NCBI RefSeq assembly: GCF_018881965.1
Contig: NZ_JACVPI010000001.1
Location: 254,018 to 318,017 of the forward strand
Source of the DNA: Polynucleobacter sp. JS-Polo-80-F4
Lineage (GTDB): Bacteria; Pseudomonadota; Gammaproteobacteria; Burkholderiales; Burkholderiaceae
Reading direction: 5' to 3'
Length of the DNA stretch: 64,000 nt
Notes under the pieces: model-generated
Seen by the model: only the letters and a program-made list of their open reading frames with translations
Databases searched by the model: none
What the model was told of the DNA's origin: nothing
Shown: piece by piece, positions 15,234 through 23,768 of the stretch
How positions within the stretch are numbered: the stretch's first letter is position 1
Layout of the letters: each line of letters begins with the position of its first letter
Position numbers and translations under genes: made by a program

Positions 15234-17180
15234 TTAAAAACTATTCTTGAGTGGCTTCCAGCCCTTTTTAGCGACCTTGCTAGACTGATTTTGATAACCG
15301 CACTTCTGGATCTGGTTAGATAGCTCATCGTTTCCAGATCGGCCTTTTGGCCAACGATAGGTACCAATAAAATCTTTTGCCTGAAAATTGACCTTACGAC
15401 CATTTCCGTCTGTGTAGGAAACACGACTCAGACACCCCGTCTTTAGCCACTCTTGTGGAGAGAATGTGATGTCTCCATTTGGCATTTGATAAAAAGTCGT
15501 ATTCATGACATTGCTAACAGCAGAAAAGCACTTGTAACGCTCAGAGTTCATATGCATGCCACTAAATTTATTGCAGCTTTTGCTGGCATCTAATAGATTA
15601 ATACAAGTCTCACTGCCACCATTCTTAGAGCATACCTGTACTGGAGCCTTCATATCTATGGATGGATCCCATATCGATAATCTGACAAGTCCGTTTTCAC
15701 GCTTTGGAGCATCTCTATCCCTCATCCACAGAAAGTATTGGTCGTCATGGGAGTACGAAAAGGCTGGCTGCTCATTGAAATACGTGTAGTCAATCACAAT
15801 GGGGCTCTTTTCCATATCGACAAGTCGATACTCGCCAATTAACTTATCTCCATTTGCCGATTTTTTGATCTGATCAAAATCCTGTTGATATAAAGGCATC
15901 CCACTGTTGGGAAGGGCAAAGACAAACAAATCATCAAAAAATGGGCCCATACCCATTTGGCTATAAGCATCAATCTGGTTACCACCGCGCAATTGATCCA
16001 CGAAGTAAGCTAAAAATTCTCCGTTTGAAACGGATTTGTCCAATATGCGATATAGGTTGAAATAGTATTTCCATTCAGACCAAGTGAGCTGGCGATAATC
16101 CAACTTCTGCGGTTGTTCCATTTTTAGGATTTGAAATGCCAGTGGTGGAAATTGACCGGCTGCAGATAGCCACTCTGCCTCAGTTGCAATCGCATCGTAA
16201 TCAAAATCATTCTCGCGACCAGGATCAATCATGAGTAGTTGCGCATAAAGGTAGGAACCCTTTGGCATTTTTGACTTCATCTTTTGATCAATAAAATTAC
16301 GTGCCCCCTTAACTCCATAGAGTCTTCTAGAGAGGGTTACTAGATCAATGATTGGATCAGCCATTTGCAAATTAGTGTCAAATAGCTTTTGGTATAGCTG
16401 GATCGCTTGATCGAATTCGCCACGTTGAGCCAAAATGCGCGCATTGTGATAGATCTCGGCATATGTTTTAGGTTGAGCCACCATGCCGCCTTGATTGCCA
16501 AGTGCGCGTATTTCAGTAGCGATATTACGAAGGGCCTCAATTGATTGGGTTTGCATGCGCGCCATATCTTGACGAATAGCCGTAGTGTCTTGACGCACAT
16601 CAGATATCCCCTGCTCAATCGCTTTTAAGCGTGATTGAATATCGTCCAACTGAGATTCAGCGCTACTGAACTCCAGTTTTGAAATGGAAGCGCCAAGTTC
16701 AGCATTCATTGCATTACTGATTTCTTTTGCGCCCTTCGGTGTAGCGGAAAGCTTGGCAATCATGCCATTGAGCTCATCAACCCGATAAACCGTAGTCTCA
16801 AAATCCCGCTTATTAATAGACTCACCACGCTTAGATGAGCGTTCCAGCTCTTTCGCAAGATTTGTTAAAAGCTGTGATTGGCGCTCTTCGCTCAAATCAC
16901 GACTAACACCATTCAGGCCCTTAACCAAACGGGTTAATTCTGCTATTTGCTGCTGTTGATTTCCTAAAAGCTTCGAGACATCCGTTATTTGTTTAGATAA
17001 CTGAGGAACCTTGGCTGCTAACGAAGAACAAATCACAATGGTGCCATTGCGATCAGGCATTCGAATGACGCCTTCATCGCATCCAGCGTTTTGTGCAAAC
17101 GCACTACCAGTCCAGAGCATTGCAGAAAATATCAAGACTATAGTTTTCATGCCTTTGGCCATTCTTTTAATCACACTCAT
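15234..17180 (-). CDS. Exported coiled-coil protein in the TIR operon
   Basis: 648 residues from the chosen start. A signal peptide (MKTIVLIFSAMLWTGSAFA, cut before QNAGC) is followed by a Cys-flanked strand (GCDEGVIRM...TIVICSS) and two coiled-coil blocks rich in Gln/Leu/Lys heptads, one with QDTTAIRQDMARMQTQ. A TPR-like unit (AQRGEFDQAIQLYQKLFD) and a large C-terminal domain with several Cys (CSKNGGSETC, DASKSCNKF, GYQNQ) complete it. The start at 17180 has AAGGAC upstream and overlaps the TIR-membrane gene by 14 bp, implying coupled translation. It is predicted periplasmic. No known family is recognised. The operon suggests that it is the outer partner or sensor of the membrane TIR protein. 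Confidence 0.82.
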   Translation of the reverse strand: MSVIKRMAKGMKTIVLIFSAMLWTGSAFAQNAGCDEGVIRMPDRNGTIVICSSLAAKVPQLSKQITDVSKLLGNQQQQIAELTRLVKGLNGVSRDLSEERQSQLLTNLAKELERSSKRGESINKRDFETTVYRVDELNGMIAKLSATPKGAKEISNAMNAELGASISKLEFSSAESQLDDIQSRLKAIEQGISDVRQDTTAIRQDMARMQTQSIEALRNIATEIRALGNQGGMVAQPKTYAEIYHNARILAQRGEFDQAIQLYQKLFDTNLQMADPIIDLVTLSRRLYGVKGARNFIDQKMKSKMPKGSYLYAQLLMIDPGRENDFDYDAIATEAEWLSAAGQFPPLAFQILKMEQPQKLDYRQLTWSEWKYYFNLYRILDKSVSNGEFLAYFVDQLRGGNQIDAYSQMGMGPFFDDLFVFALPNSGMPLYQQDFDQIKKSANGDKLIGEYRLVDMEKSPIVIDYTYFNEQPAFSYSHDDQYFLWMRDRDAPKRENGLVRLSIWDPSIDMKAPVQVCSKNGGSETCINLLDASKSCNKFSGMHMNSERYKCFSAVSNVMNTTFYQMPNGDITFSPQEWLKTGCLSRVSYTDGNGRKVNFQAKDFIGTYRWPKGRSGNDELSNQIQKCGYQNQSSKVAKKGWKPLKNSF

Positions 17181-18189
17181 GTCCTTGCTTTGATTGAGAG
17201 TCGACCAATACCGGGGCACCCTCCTTAAAAAGAGTGAATTGCTTCCCCTCAACCACAATTTGATAAGACCAAATGGCACTTACTCGCTCTTTAGATTCTG
17301 GATGGGGGGCAGTAAGGCAAAAAAGGACTTGCCTACTATTTTTAGGAACCTTGAATTCTATGATTTGCGCATCTCGAATGGTTGCATTGGGCAGCAAGCT
17401 TTTTAGATTCACTACACCACGCTCTCCAGAATCAGTCTTAACCACAGCCACAGCATTGATCTCTGAATTGGCAGTGTTCTTTAGGTTGTTATATAAGGAT
17501 ACATCTATAGTAATGTCGCCTGGGATACTGGTATTTAAAGGGCCTTCTCCCTTCGCACTCATCAATCCAATAATGCTTGGGTCTTGATTAATTAAACGCC
17601 GCTCTTCGTCTATTGCATGATTCACTTTGTAGATGCCGAAATAACTCATCAAACTGATTGCCACTAAAAAGATGGCCAAACTTACAGCAGTCAGCATCTT
17701 GTAGCGAAGGCACTGCTCTAGACTCTTCTCCAGCTGACCAATGAAAGTCTTTTTTTCTGGGGTGGGGTTTGGTATTGCAGTGTGTCGCTCTACCGCCAAA
17801 ACCACTGCAACTATATCCCGGACCCTCTGCTTCAAGGGGGTATAAAAGGCATCAACCCATTGGGCATTTGAAACAAAGAATTCAATTTGCTTTGATGGCT
17901 TGATATTTTTTAGCCTGAGAGGAATGATGACCTTCTCTTTTGCAAATGAAAGCTCAAGCTCATTGGCTACCGCCCGAGAAATATTGGCGTCATCCGTCAA
18001 AACCAATACCGTGACAGAACATGCCTCAATAGCGGAAGCGATCTCTTGGCCATAAGAACTACTGGGAGGGATGTCTCGAGGGGCAATCCAACAACTAATG
18101 CCCTGCTTTTCTAATAAAACCCTTAATTCATCGGCAATAGCAAAGTTCTTACTAGCGTGACTAATAAAAACAGATTTTTTAGGGCTCAT
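17167..18189 (-). CDS. Membrane-anchored TIR-domain protein
   Basis: 340 residues. Residues 5-130 are a TIR domain (VFISHASKNFAIAD, CWIAPRDIPPSSSYGQEI, catalytic Glu77 in SRAVANELELSFAKE, IIPLRL). A linker and one transmembrane helix (about 162-187, MLTAVSLAIFLVAISLMSYFG) follow, then an outer domain of about 150 residues predicted beta-rich. The TIR part should be cytoplasmic and able to cleave NAD or make signalling nucleotides, with the tail in the periplasm. It heads a three-gene operon and overlaps the next gene by 14 bp. No strong ribosome site is visible. A transmembrane TIR beside an exported partner and a TIR-NACHT protein is an unusual set. Confidence 0.87.
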   Translation of the reverse strand: MSPKKSVFISHASKNFAIADELRVLLEKQGISCWIAPRDIPPSSSYGQEIASAIEACSVTVLVLTDDANISRAVANELELSFAKEKVIIPLRLKNIKPSKQIEFFVSNAQWVDAFYTPLKQRVRDIVAVVLAVERHTAIPNPTPEKKTFIGQLEKSLEQCLRYKMLTAVSLAIFLVAISLMSYFGIYKVNHAIDEERRLINQDPSIIGLMSAKGEGPLNTSIPGDITIDVSLYNNLKNTANSEINAVAVVKTDSGERGVVNLKSLLPNATIRDAQIIEFKVPKNSRQVLFCLTAPHPESKERVSAIWSYQIVVEGKQFTLFKEGAPVLVDSQSKQGHECD

Positions 18190-18279
18190 AAGCTAATTAA
18201 CTTCGGATCGGGATCTTTATAATATCTAATATTAACGAATCACAATTTCCCTTGGGTTATTAGCCGTTTTGGCCCTTCT

Positions 18280-19086
18280 TTAATGGGTATTGAGCCACCC
18301 TTGAAGGTGCTGGTTGAATTTATCAGGTTGCTCCATCAAGAAAAAATGGCTCGCATTGTCAAACAGGATCGTTTCTGAGCCGGCAATGCCTTTACTCATA
18401 ATCTCGGTAGCAGTCAAAGAGCAGATTGGATCATTCTTTCCGGCCATGATCAGGGTTGGTTGCTTTATTAGGGCTAGCTGATCACTAGTGTCATGATTTT
18501 GGCATGCTTCATTCTGACGACTGTAGCAGGCAGGCAATCTAGTCTCACCACCAATGAGAGCCTCAATCTTTTTGACTTGCTCTTGTTTATTGTTAAAAAA
18601 TTCTGCTGAGACAAAGTTTTGTACAGAATGTCTTGCATGGTCAGCCCAACTCATGCGCCACTCAAGTGCTTCTCTCATATTCAATAGCACCCGACGACCC
18701 AGAGGATCTAGCACTGCAAAGGATGCACATAGCACCAAGGACTTTACTCGCTCTGGTGACATTAAAGCCATGTGCTGAGCAACCGCTCCACCCATAGATC
18801 TACCAACTACATGTGCGGATTGAATGTTCAAAAAGTCCATTAATCCTAGGGTATCTTTTGCAAGATCTTGGGTGCTAATCGGCTCGTCAACCTGAGTACT
18901 CTTACCTGCCCCACGGTTATCGAATGCAATGACTCTGAAATGATCTTTGAGAAGCTGTATCTGGGCTGCCCAAGCGCTATAGTCACCAGCCAGGCCATGT
19001 ATTAAAACCACTGGAACACCTTGACCAACATCGATGTATTGAATGTCGTAATGACCGATCTTCGCCGTCTTTAATAAATCCTGCAT
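18280..19086 (-). CDS. Alpha/beta hydrolase (enol-lactonase/esterase type)
   Basis: 268-residue alpha/beta hydrolase. It has the oxyanion loop VVLIHGLAGD, the nucleophile elbow GRSMGG with Ser97, an acid in GKNDPICS and the catalytic His in NASHFFLMEQPD. The overall pattern resembles 3-oxoadipate enol-lactonase-like hydrolases. It starts 5 bp after livF and is probably the last gene of the liv operon, so it likely acts on the imported compound or a derivative. The exact substrate is not determinable. The accessory TIR operon follows 90 bp downstream on the same strand. Confidence 0.87.
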   Translation of the reverse strand: MQDLLKTAKIGHYDIQYIDVGQGVPVVLIHGLAGDYSAWAAQIQLLKDHFRVIAFDNRGAGKSTQVDEPISTQDLAKDTLGLMDFLNIQSAHVVGRSMGGAVAQHMALMSPERVKSLVLCASFAVLDPLGRRVLLNMREALEWRMSWADHARHSVQNFVSAEFFNNKQEQVKKIEALIGGETRLPACYSRQNEACQNHDTSDQLALIKQPTLIMAGKNDPICSLTATEIMSKGIAGSETILFDNASHFFLMEQPDKFNQHLQGWLNTH

Positions 19087-19091
19087 CTTGA

Positions 19092-19811
19092 TTACTCCAC
19101 GCTCAGGTGAGCTTGTAGCTCTTGCTGCTTCTCAGTGAACAGGGTTTTGCTACCAGCAAAAACGACTTTGCCACCATTTAGAAGCACTACGTCATCCGCA
19201 ACACTGAGTGCAAGGTTGAGGTTTTGCTCGACCAGCACGATAGAGATGAATGGCTTGAGAGTAGCAATAATATTGCCGACCTCCTTAACAATTTGCGGAG
19301 CCAAACCTTCAGAGGGCTCATCCAAAAGCAGCACCTTAGGGTTGGTCATCAAAGCCCTACCGATGGCCAGCATCTGCTGCTCACCACCCGATAAGCTCCC
19401 TGCAATCTGATTCTTGCGCTCATTCAAACGAGGGAAAAACTGAAACACATCTTCAAGATTCCACTGGCGAGAACTGCCTGATCGTGGCGCTTGATACGCT
19501 ACATCTAAATTTTCTTTTACGGTCAGGCTTGGAAAAATGCGACGTCCTTGCGGAACAATGCCGATACCAGCCTGACAAATTTTCTCGGGCGACAGGTTTT
19601 GTAGCTCTACGCCATCCAACTCGATCAAACCGCTTCTGCCAGACAGAAATCCAATGATGGAGCTAATGCAAGTAGTCTTGCCTGCGCCGTTTCTACCCAA
19701 TAGAGCTAAAACAGTATCTTTCTTTAACTCGAATGAGACGTCATACAGAATATGGCTATCACCATAAAAGGCATTTAAGCCTTCAATTTTTAATATGGAA
19801 TTAGTGGCCAA
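19092..19811 (-). CDS. livF: Branched-chain-type ABC transporter ATPase LivF
   Basis: About 239 residues; one of two cytoplasmic ATPases of a HAAT-type importer. It has Walker A GRNGAGKTT, signature LSGGEQQ, Walker B VLLLDEPSEGLAP (the LivF-specific SEGLAP) and the switch His region reading LVEQN. The start is the TTG at 19811, preceded by AAGGAG at good spacing and giving the normal LivF N-terminus (ATNSILKIEGLNAFYG); the upstream ATG at 19838 lacks this support. It overlaps the livG stop by 11 bp. Confidence 0.93.
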   Translation of the reverse strand: MATNSILKIEGLNAFYGDSHILYDVSFELKKDTVLALLGRNGAGKTTCISSIIGFLSGRSGLIELDGVELQNLSPEKICQAGIGIVPQGRRIFPSLTVKENLDVAYQAPRSGSSRQWNLEDVFQFFPRLNERKNQIAGSLSGGEQQMLAIGRALMTNPKVLLLDEPSEGLAPQIVKEVGNIIATLKPFISIVLVEQNLNLALSVADDVVLLNGGKVVFAGSKTLFTEKQQELQAHLSVE

Positions 19812-20541
19812 GATAAATCTCCTTGGTACGCGGATCATTTACGACCTCTTGACGTGTGCCACTGGTAATCACTTCACCGTAATGCAAGAGCGTGACTCGG
19901 TCAGCAAATGCTAAAGCAACTGCCATGTCATGCTCAATCATCAAGATAGTAATGTTGCGATCGATTTGCTGAAGCAATGCGGTTATGGTTTCACGCTCTT
20001 CTGTAGACAGGCCAGCCAACGGCTCGTCGAGCAATAAGATTTTAGGGTTTTGAGCTAAGGCCATGGCGATTTCTAGGCGACGCTTCTCTCCATAAGAGGT
20101 CTGCTCTAAAGGCAGATAAGCTTTAGCACCAAGCCCTACCTTTTCTAGAACAGCTAATGCTTTTTGATCAAGGTCCGCCTCGGATAAAAAAGATCCCCAG
20201 CATTTCCAGCGCAATGACATTTTTCCTAATAACGCTAACTTCACGTTAGAAATTAAATTGTCCTTACCAAAGAGCGTCAGAATTTGATAGGTTCTAGCCA
20301 AATCAAGCTGTGCACGTTTCGCAGTTGGTAACTTAGTGACATTTTTTCCAGCAAGAACAATGGAGCCAGAGTCCGAAGGAAGGTCACCGGAGATGAGATT
20401 AAACAGTGTTGTCTTGCCGGCACCATTTGGACCAATCAATAGATGTCTCTCTCCTGCATTCACAGTCAAATTAACACCTTTGGTTACTTTTAGGCCACCA
20501 AAGGATTTGCTTAAATCGGAAACTTGAAGAAGGGGACTCAT
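19801..20541 (-). CDS. livG: Branched-chain-type ABC transporter ATPase LivG
   Basis: 246-residue ATPase partner of LivF. It has Walker A GPNGAGKTTLFNLISG, the LivG-typical DLARTYQ Q-loop region, signature SYGEKRRLEIAMAL, Walker B ILLLDEPLAGLS and switch IEHDM. It lies 3 bp after livM in the livKHMGF operon. It couples ATP hydrolysis to import through LivH and LivM. Confidence 0.95.
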   Translation of the reverse strand: MSPLLQVSDLSKSFGGLKVTKGVNLTVNAGERHLLIGPNGAGKTTLFNLISGDLPSDSGSIVLAGKNVTKLPTAKRAQLDLARTYQILTLFGKDNLISNVKLALLGKMSLRWKCWGSFLSEADLDQKALAVLEKVGLGAKAYLPLEQTSYGEKRRLEIAMALAQNPKILLLDEPLAGLSTEERETITALLQQIDRNITILMIEHDMAVALAFADRVTLLHYGEVITSGTRQEVVNDPRTKEIYLGH

Positions 20542-20544
20542 CTT

Positions 20545-21480
20545 TTACTTGTTTGAGTTGAGTGCATTTTTAATACGATCAAAACCAGCAACAATGCCAC
20601 CTGGAATGAACATCACAATGAAAATAAATACCAAGCCCAATAAGGTCACCCAGTGATCAACATATTGGCTTGCTACGTTCTTGAGCAACATCACTAATGC
20701 AGCACCAATAACTGGACCCATCAAGGTACCGGCACCACCAGCAATCACCATCAAGAGCATCTCGGCAGAGTTTGCTAATGAAAGGCTATGTGGGCTAATA
20801 AATTGATGGTAGTAGACATACATAATTCCACCGATAGAGCCAAAGAAGCCACAAGCAGTGAAGGTTACCCAGCGAATCAACCAGACATTAAATCCAAGCG
20901 CGCTCATGCGACGAGGTTGATCTTTGGTTCCACGAATAGTGGCACCAAAAGGAGAGCGCACTAAGACTGCAATCGCAATCCAAACCAGCAAAAATACAAA
21001 AAGGGTGAAGTAGTAAAAGTAACTTGCCTCCCCTAAATCTAATCCGAAAATATGTGGTCTGGTAATGCCAGAGATGCCGTTATCACCACCAGTAACGCTA
21101 GCCCAGCGATACGCTAGACCCCAAAGAATTTGTCCGAAGGCCAGCATGATCATCAAGAAGCTAATTCCTGTAGCGCGCAAGGCGATAAGGCCAAAGATAC
21201 CGGCGATGGCAGTAGTGCTCACAATCGCAATCGCTGCAGTACTTGCATGACTCCAGCCTAGCTTTACCGTTAACCAACTACTAATGTATGCCGCTAAGCC
21301 CAAGTAACCTGCATGACCCAATGAAGTGAGGCCGGCATAACCGACAAGTAAGTTGAGACTCATGGCAAAAATGCCCGCAATCAGAACTTGGCTTGCAAGA
21401 TTGGTGTAGTACGTGCCCCCAAGAATGATTGGGAGCGCAAGCAATACAGCCAGCATGACGATGTAAAAAATGCGGTTCAA
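20545..21480 (-). CDS. livM: Branched-chain-type ABC transporter permease LivM
   Basis: 311-residue inner-membrane permease with about eight to ten hydrophobic helices. Family blocks are visible: LVGYAGLTSLGHAGYLGLAAY near the N-terminus, RATGISFLMIMLAFGQI, and AGGAGTLMGPVIGAA (the EAA-like coupling loop). Its ATG overlaps the livH stop by four bases (ATGA), showing translational coupling. It pairs with LivH to form the channel. Confidence 0.95.
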   Translation of the reverse strand: MNRIFYIVMLAVLLALPIILGGTYYTNLASQVLIAGIFAMSLNLLVGYAGLTSLGHAGYLGLAAYISSWLTVKLGWSHASTAAIAIVSTTAIAGIFGLIALRATGISFLMIMLAFGQILWGLAYRWASVTGGDNGISGITRPHIFGLDLGEASYFYYFTLFVFLLVWIAIAVLVRSPFGATIRGTKDQPRRMSALGFNVWLIRWVTFTACGFFGSIGGIMYVYYHQFISPHSLSLANSAEMLLMVIAGGAGTLMGPVIGAALVMLLKNVASQYVDHWVTLLGLVFIFIVMFIPGGIVAGFDRIKNALNSNK

Positions 21481-22337
21481 GCGCTAATCTTTCCAAACAA
21501 ACCACGTGGGCGAACAGCCAAAATAATCAGCATCGGCAAAAACAAAATGATGTAAGCCAAATCTGGAAACAGGGCTTGGCCAAAGCTATAGATAAAGCCA
21601 ATCAAGAAGCTGCCAATAAAGGCACCCAACAAACTCCCAAGGCCGCCCAGAATCACGACGACTAAAGCGATAGGCAACATGTCTGCGTCTAAGCCTGGAT
21701 AAACCGACAAAATCGGAGCAGCAGCAATACCCCCCACTCCAGCCAAGGCCGCGCCCAAGCAGAAAACAATGGAGAATAATTTGGTAGCGGGCACACCAAT
21801 ACCCTGCGCCATTTGGCGATCGTCCACACTTGCGCGAATCATGACACCCAGTTTGGTTTTATCAAGCAAGAGCCATAAGCCAAGGGCAACAAAAATACTG
21901 AAAACAACTAAAGCGATTCGGTAAAGGGGGAAGGTTTGACCCAGGATCTGAACACCACCAGCAAGAAAGCTTGGTGCCGCTACAGGACGGGGATCCCCAC
22001 CCCAAAACCAAAGACTGCAATCAGCGATGACAAAGGCAACACCCAAGGTAGCCAATACTTGAGACAAGCTATTACCCGCTAGGCGGCGCAAGATCACTCT
22101 TTCTACTGCGATACCTAATAAGCCAATAGCAATTGCGGCTGCTAATACGGCCAAGAAGAATGAATGCCCTGCCTCAATCACACTTAAGCCAACATAAGCG
22201 CCCAGCATGAAGTAAGCGCCGTGAGAGAGGTTGGCAATGCGCATTAATCCGAAAATTAATGAAAAGCCTGCCGCTAGGGTGAAAAGAACTCCCCCTAGGG
22301 CAAGGCTATTAAGACTCTGAATTAACCAAAAAGACAT
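21477..22337 (-). CDS. livH: Branched-chain-type ABC transporter permease LivH
   Basis: 286-residue inner-membrane permease. It shows the LivH blocks AAGFSLIFGLMRIANLSHGAYFMLGAY, GIAVERVILRRL, RASVDDRQMAQGIGV and VVILGGLGSLLGAFIGS. About eight membrane helices are predicted. It lies 10 bp after livK and overlaps livM by four bases. Length and motifs are normal for the family. Confidence 0.95.
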   Translation of the reverse strand: MSFWLIQSLNSLALGGVLFTLAAGFSLIFGLMRIANLSHGAYFMLGAYVGLSVIEAGHSFFLAVLAAAIAIGLLGIAVERVILRRLAGNSLSQVLATLGVAFVIADCSLWFWGGDPRPVAAPSFLAGGVQILGQTFPLYRIALVVFSIFVALGLWLLLDKTKLGVMIRASVDDRQMAQGIGVPATKLFSIVFCLGAALAGVGGIAAAPILSVYPGLDADMLPIALVVVILGGLGSLLGAFIGSFLIGFIYSFGQALFPDLAYIILFLPMLIILAVRPRGLFGKISA

Positions 22338-22347
22338 GTGCAGCGAA

Positions 22348-23595
22348 TCAGTTTTCTAAATTGTTCGCAGGTGGATAATCTCTAGAATAAACAGGGTTAG
22401 CCAAGAAGTCTTTTGCCTTATAAGTCCAGAACTGACTAACCGCTGGGTAAGTTTTAATCACAACGTTAGAAAGCTTGCCGTCTTTTTTCTCAACCTTACG
22501 GATATAGATATCCATAATTGGGTTGCCCAATGCATCTAATGTCACCTTACCTCTTGGGTCATTTGGCAATTGCACTGCACGCAATGCAGCCATGAATGCA
22601 TTCTTATCTTCAATATTGCCTTTGACATCTTTTAATGCCTGCTCAAGCATCAATGCAGCGCCATAAGCACCCATGGAATAGTAGCCAGGATCCTTTTTAT
22701 ATGTTGCGTTGAAATCTTTTACAAACTTTGCATTAGCAGCGTTATTGAGGTTTGCTGAATACCAACCAGTAGAAATCACGCCCAGTGCATCATCACCCAT
22801 GAAAGGCAAGATACCTTCGTCGACTGTAGTCATTGCGCCGAGCAAGGGAATTTTTCCTTTTAAACCGTACTCACTGTATTGCTTCACAAACTTCACACCG
22901 TTACCACCAGCAAAGGCTGCAAATACAGCGTCAACGTTTGGCTTGATCTGACCGATATAGGTTCCGTAGTCTGCAACGTTCAAAGGAGTCCACAGCTTTT
23001 GTACTACCTTGCCGCCGTTTTCTTCAAATGTTCTCTGGAAGCCGGCTGCAATCTCGTGACCAAAAGCAAAGTCATCGGCAATGATGGCAATACGCTTGTA
23101 CTTGAGGTCTTTAGCAGCGTATTCACCAAGTGCATGACTTGGTTGAGCTGAGCTTCCAACGCCACGAACAAACCATGGGTTTGGCTTACGCTGTGTCAAA
23201 TCTTCAGCACCAGCGGATGGTGAGATCACAGGCACGCCTACTTTTTTGATGTAGTCGTCAACCGCAATCGCTTCAAAAGCAGCTAAAGGTCCAATAATGA
23301 CTTGAACCTTATCTTTTTCTACTAGCTCTTGTGTTTTAGTTTTAGTAACGGCTGGCTGACCAGAAGTATCGGCCACAAAAAGCTCCACCTTTCTGCCGGC
23401 AATCGTGTTGTTACGCTCTTTCATAAAGAGGTTGATTGCCTCTTCCATCTGCTTGCCGCCGGCAGCAAGAGCGCCAGATTTGATAGTCAGAAAGCCAACC
23501 CGAATTGGCGCTTTATCGGCCGCAAAGGCTGCGGGAGTCAATAGCGCACCTGTTACTGCTAGTGCTACTGCCCTTAGGTGGATCTTCTTCAACAT
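22348..23595 (-). CDS. Periplasmic ligand-binding protein of the liv-type importer
   Basis: 415 residues. A signal peptide (LRAVALAVTGALLTPAAFA) precedes a type I periplasmic binding fold starting IRVGFLTIKSGALAAGGKQM, with the VIIGPLAAFEA and VISPSAGAEDLTQR segments. It is an amide/urea/aromatic-type LivK relative rather than a leucine-binding protein. The ATG is preceded by GAGGAG. It is first in the operon, divergent from the GntR gene across 170 bp. The catabolic genes on the other side suggest that the ligand is a carboxylic or aromatic compound; this is inference. Confidence 0.92.
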   Translation of the reverse strand: MLKKIHLRAVALAVTGALLTPAAFAADKAPIRVGFLTIKSGALAAGGKQMEEAINLFMKERNNTIAGRKVELFVADTSGQPAVTKTKTQELVEKDKVQVIIGPLAAFEAIAVDDYIKKVGVPVISPSAGAEDLTQRKPNPWFVRGVGSSAQPSHALGEYAAKDLKYKRIAIIADDFAFGHEIAAGFQRTFEENGGKVVQKLWTPLNVADYGTYIGQIKPNVDAVFAAFAGGNGVKFVKQYSEYGLKGKIPLLGAMTTVDEGILPFMGDDALGVISTGWYSANLNNAANAKFVKDFNATYKKDPGYYSMGAYGAALMLEQALKDVKGNIEDKNAFMAALRAVQLPNDPRGKVTLDALGNPIMDIYIRKVEKKDGKLSNVVIKTYPAVSQFWTYKAKDFLANPVYSRDYPPANNLEN

Positions 23596-23731
23596 AACTG
23601 TCTCCTCACGGTGTTTTGTACTTTTTAATAATTGTTTTAATGTCTTAGTTGATATACTACAATAAATTTAAATTTAAGCAATATTTTTCTGTAATTATTA
23701 TTTATCCATATAAATCAATTACTTATAAAAT

Positions 23732-23740
23732 TACCTGGTA
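23732..23740. promoter_or_regulatory. Possible GntR operator
   Basis: TACC-T-GGTA is a short palindrome in the livK-gntR intergenic region, about 30 bp before the regulator start. FadR-type GntR proteins often bind TGGT/ACCA-like inverted repeats, so it is a plausible site, but it is short and occurs once. Confidence 0.3.
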
Positions 23741-23768
23741 CTCTATTAAAGCCTTGTGATATATTACG

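Noticed and set aside
15167..15424. Minus-strand 85-codon frame between the exported coiled-coil and TIR-NACHT genes.
   Set aside because: It overlaps both genes out of frame and has no family features.
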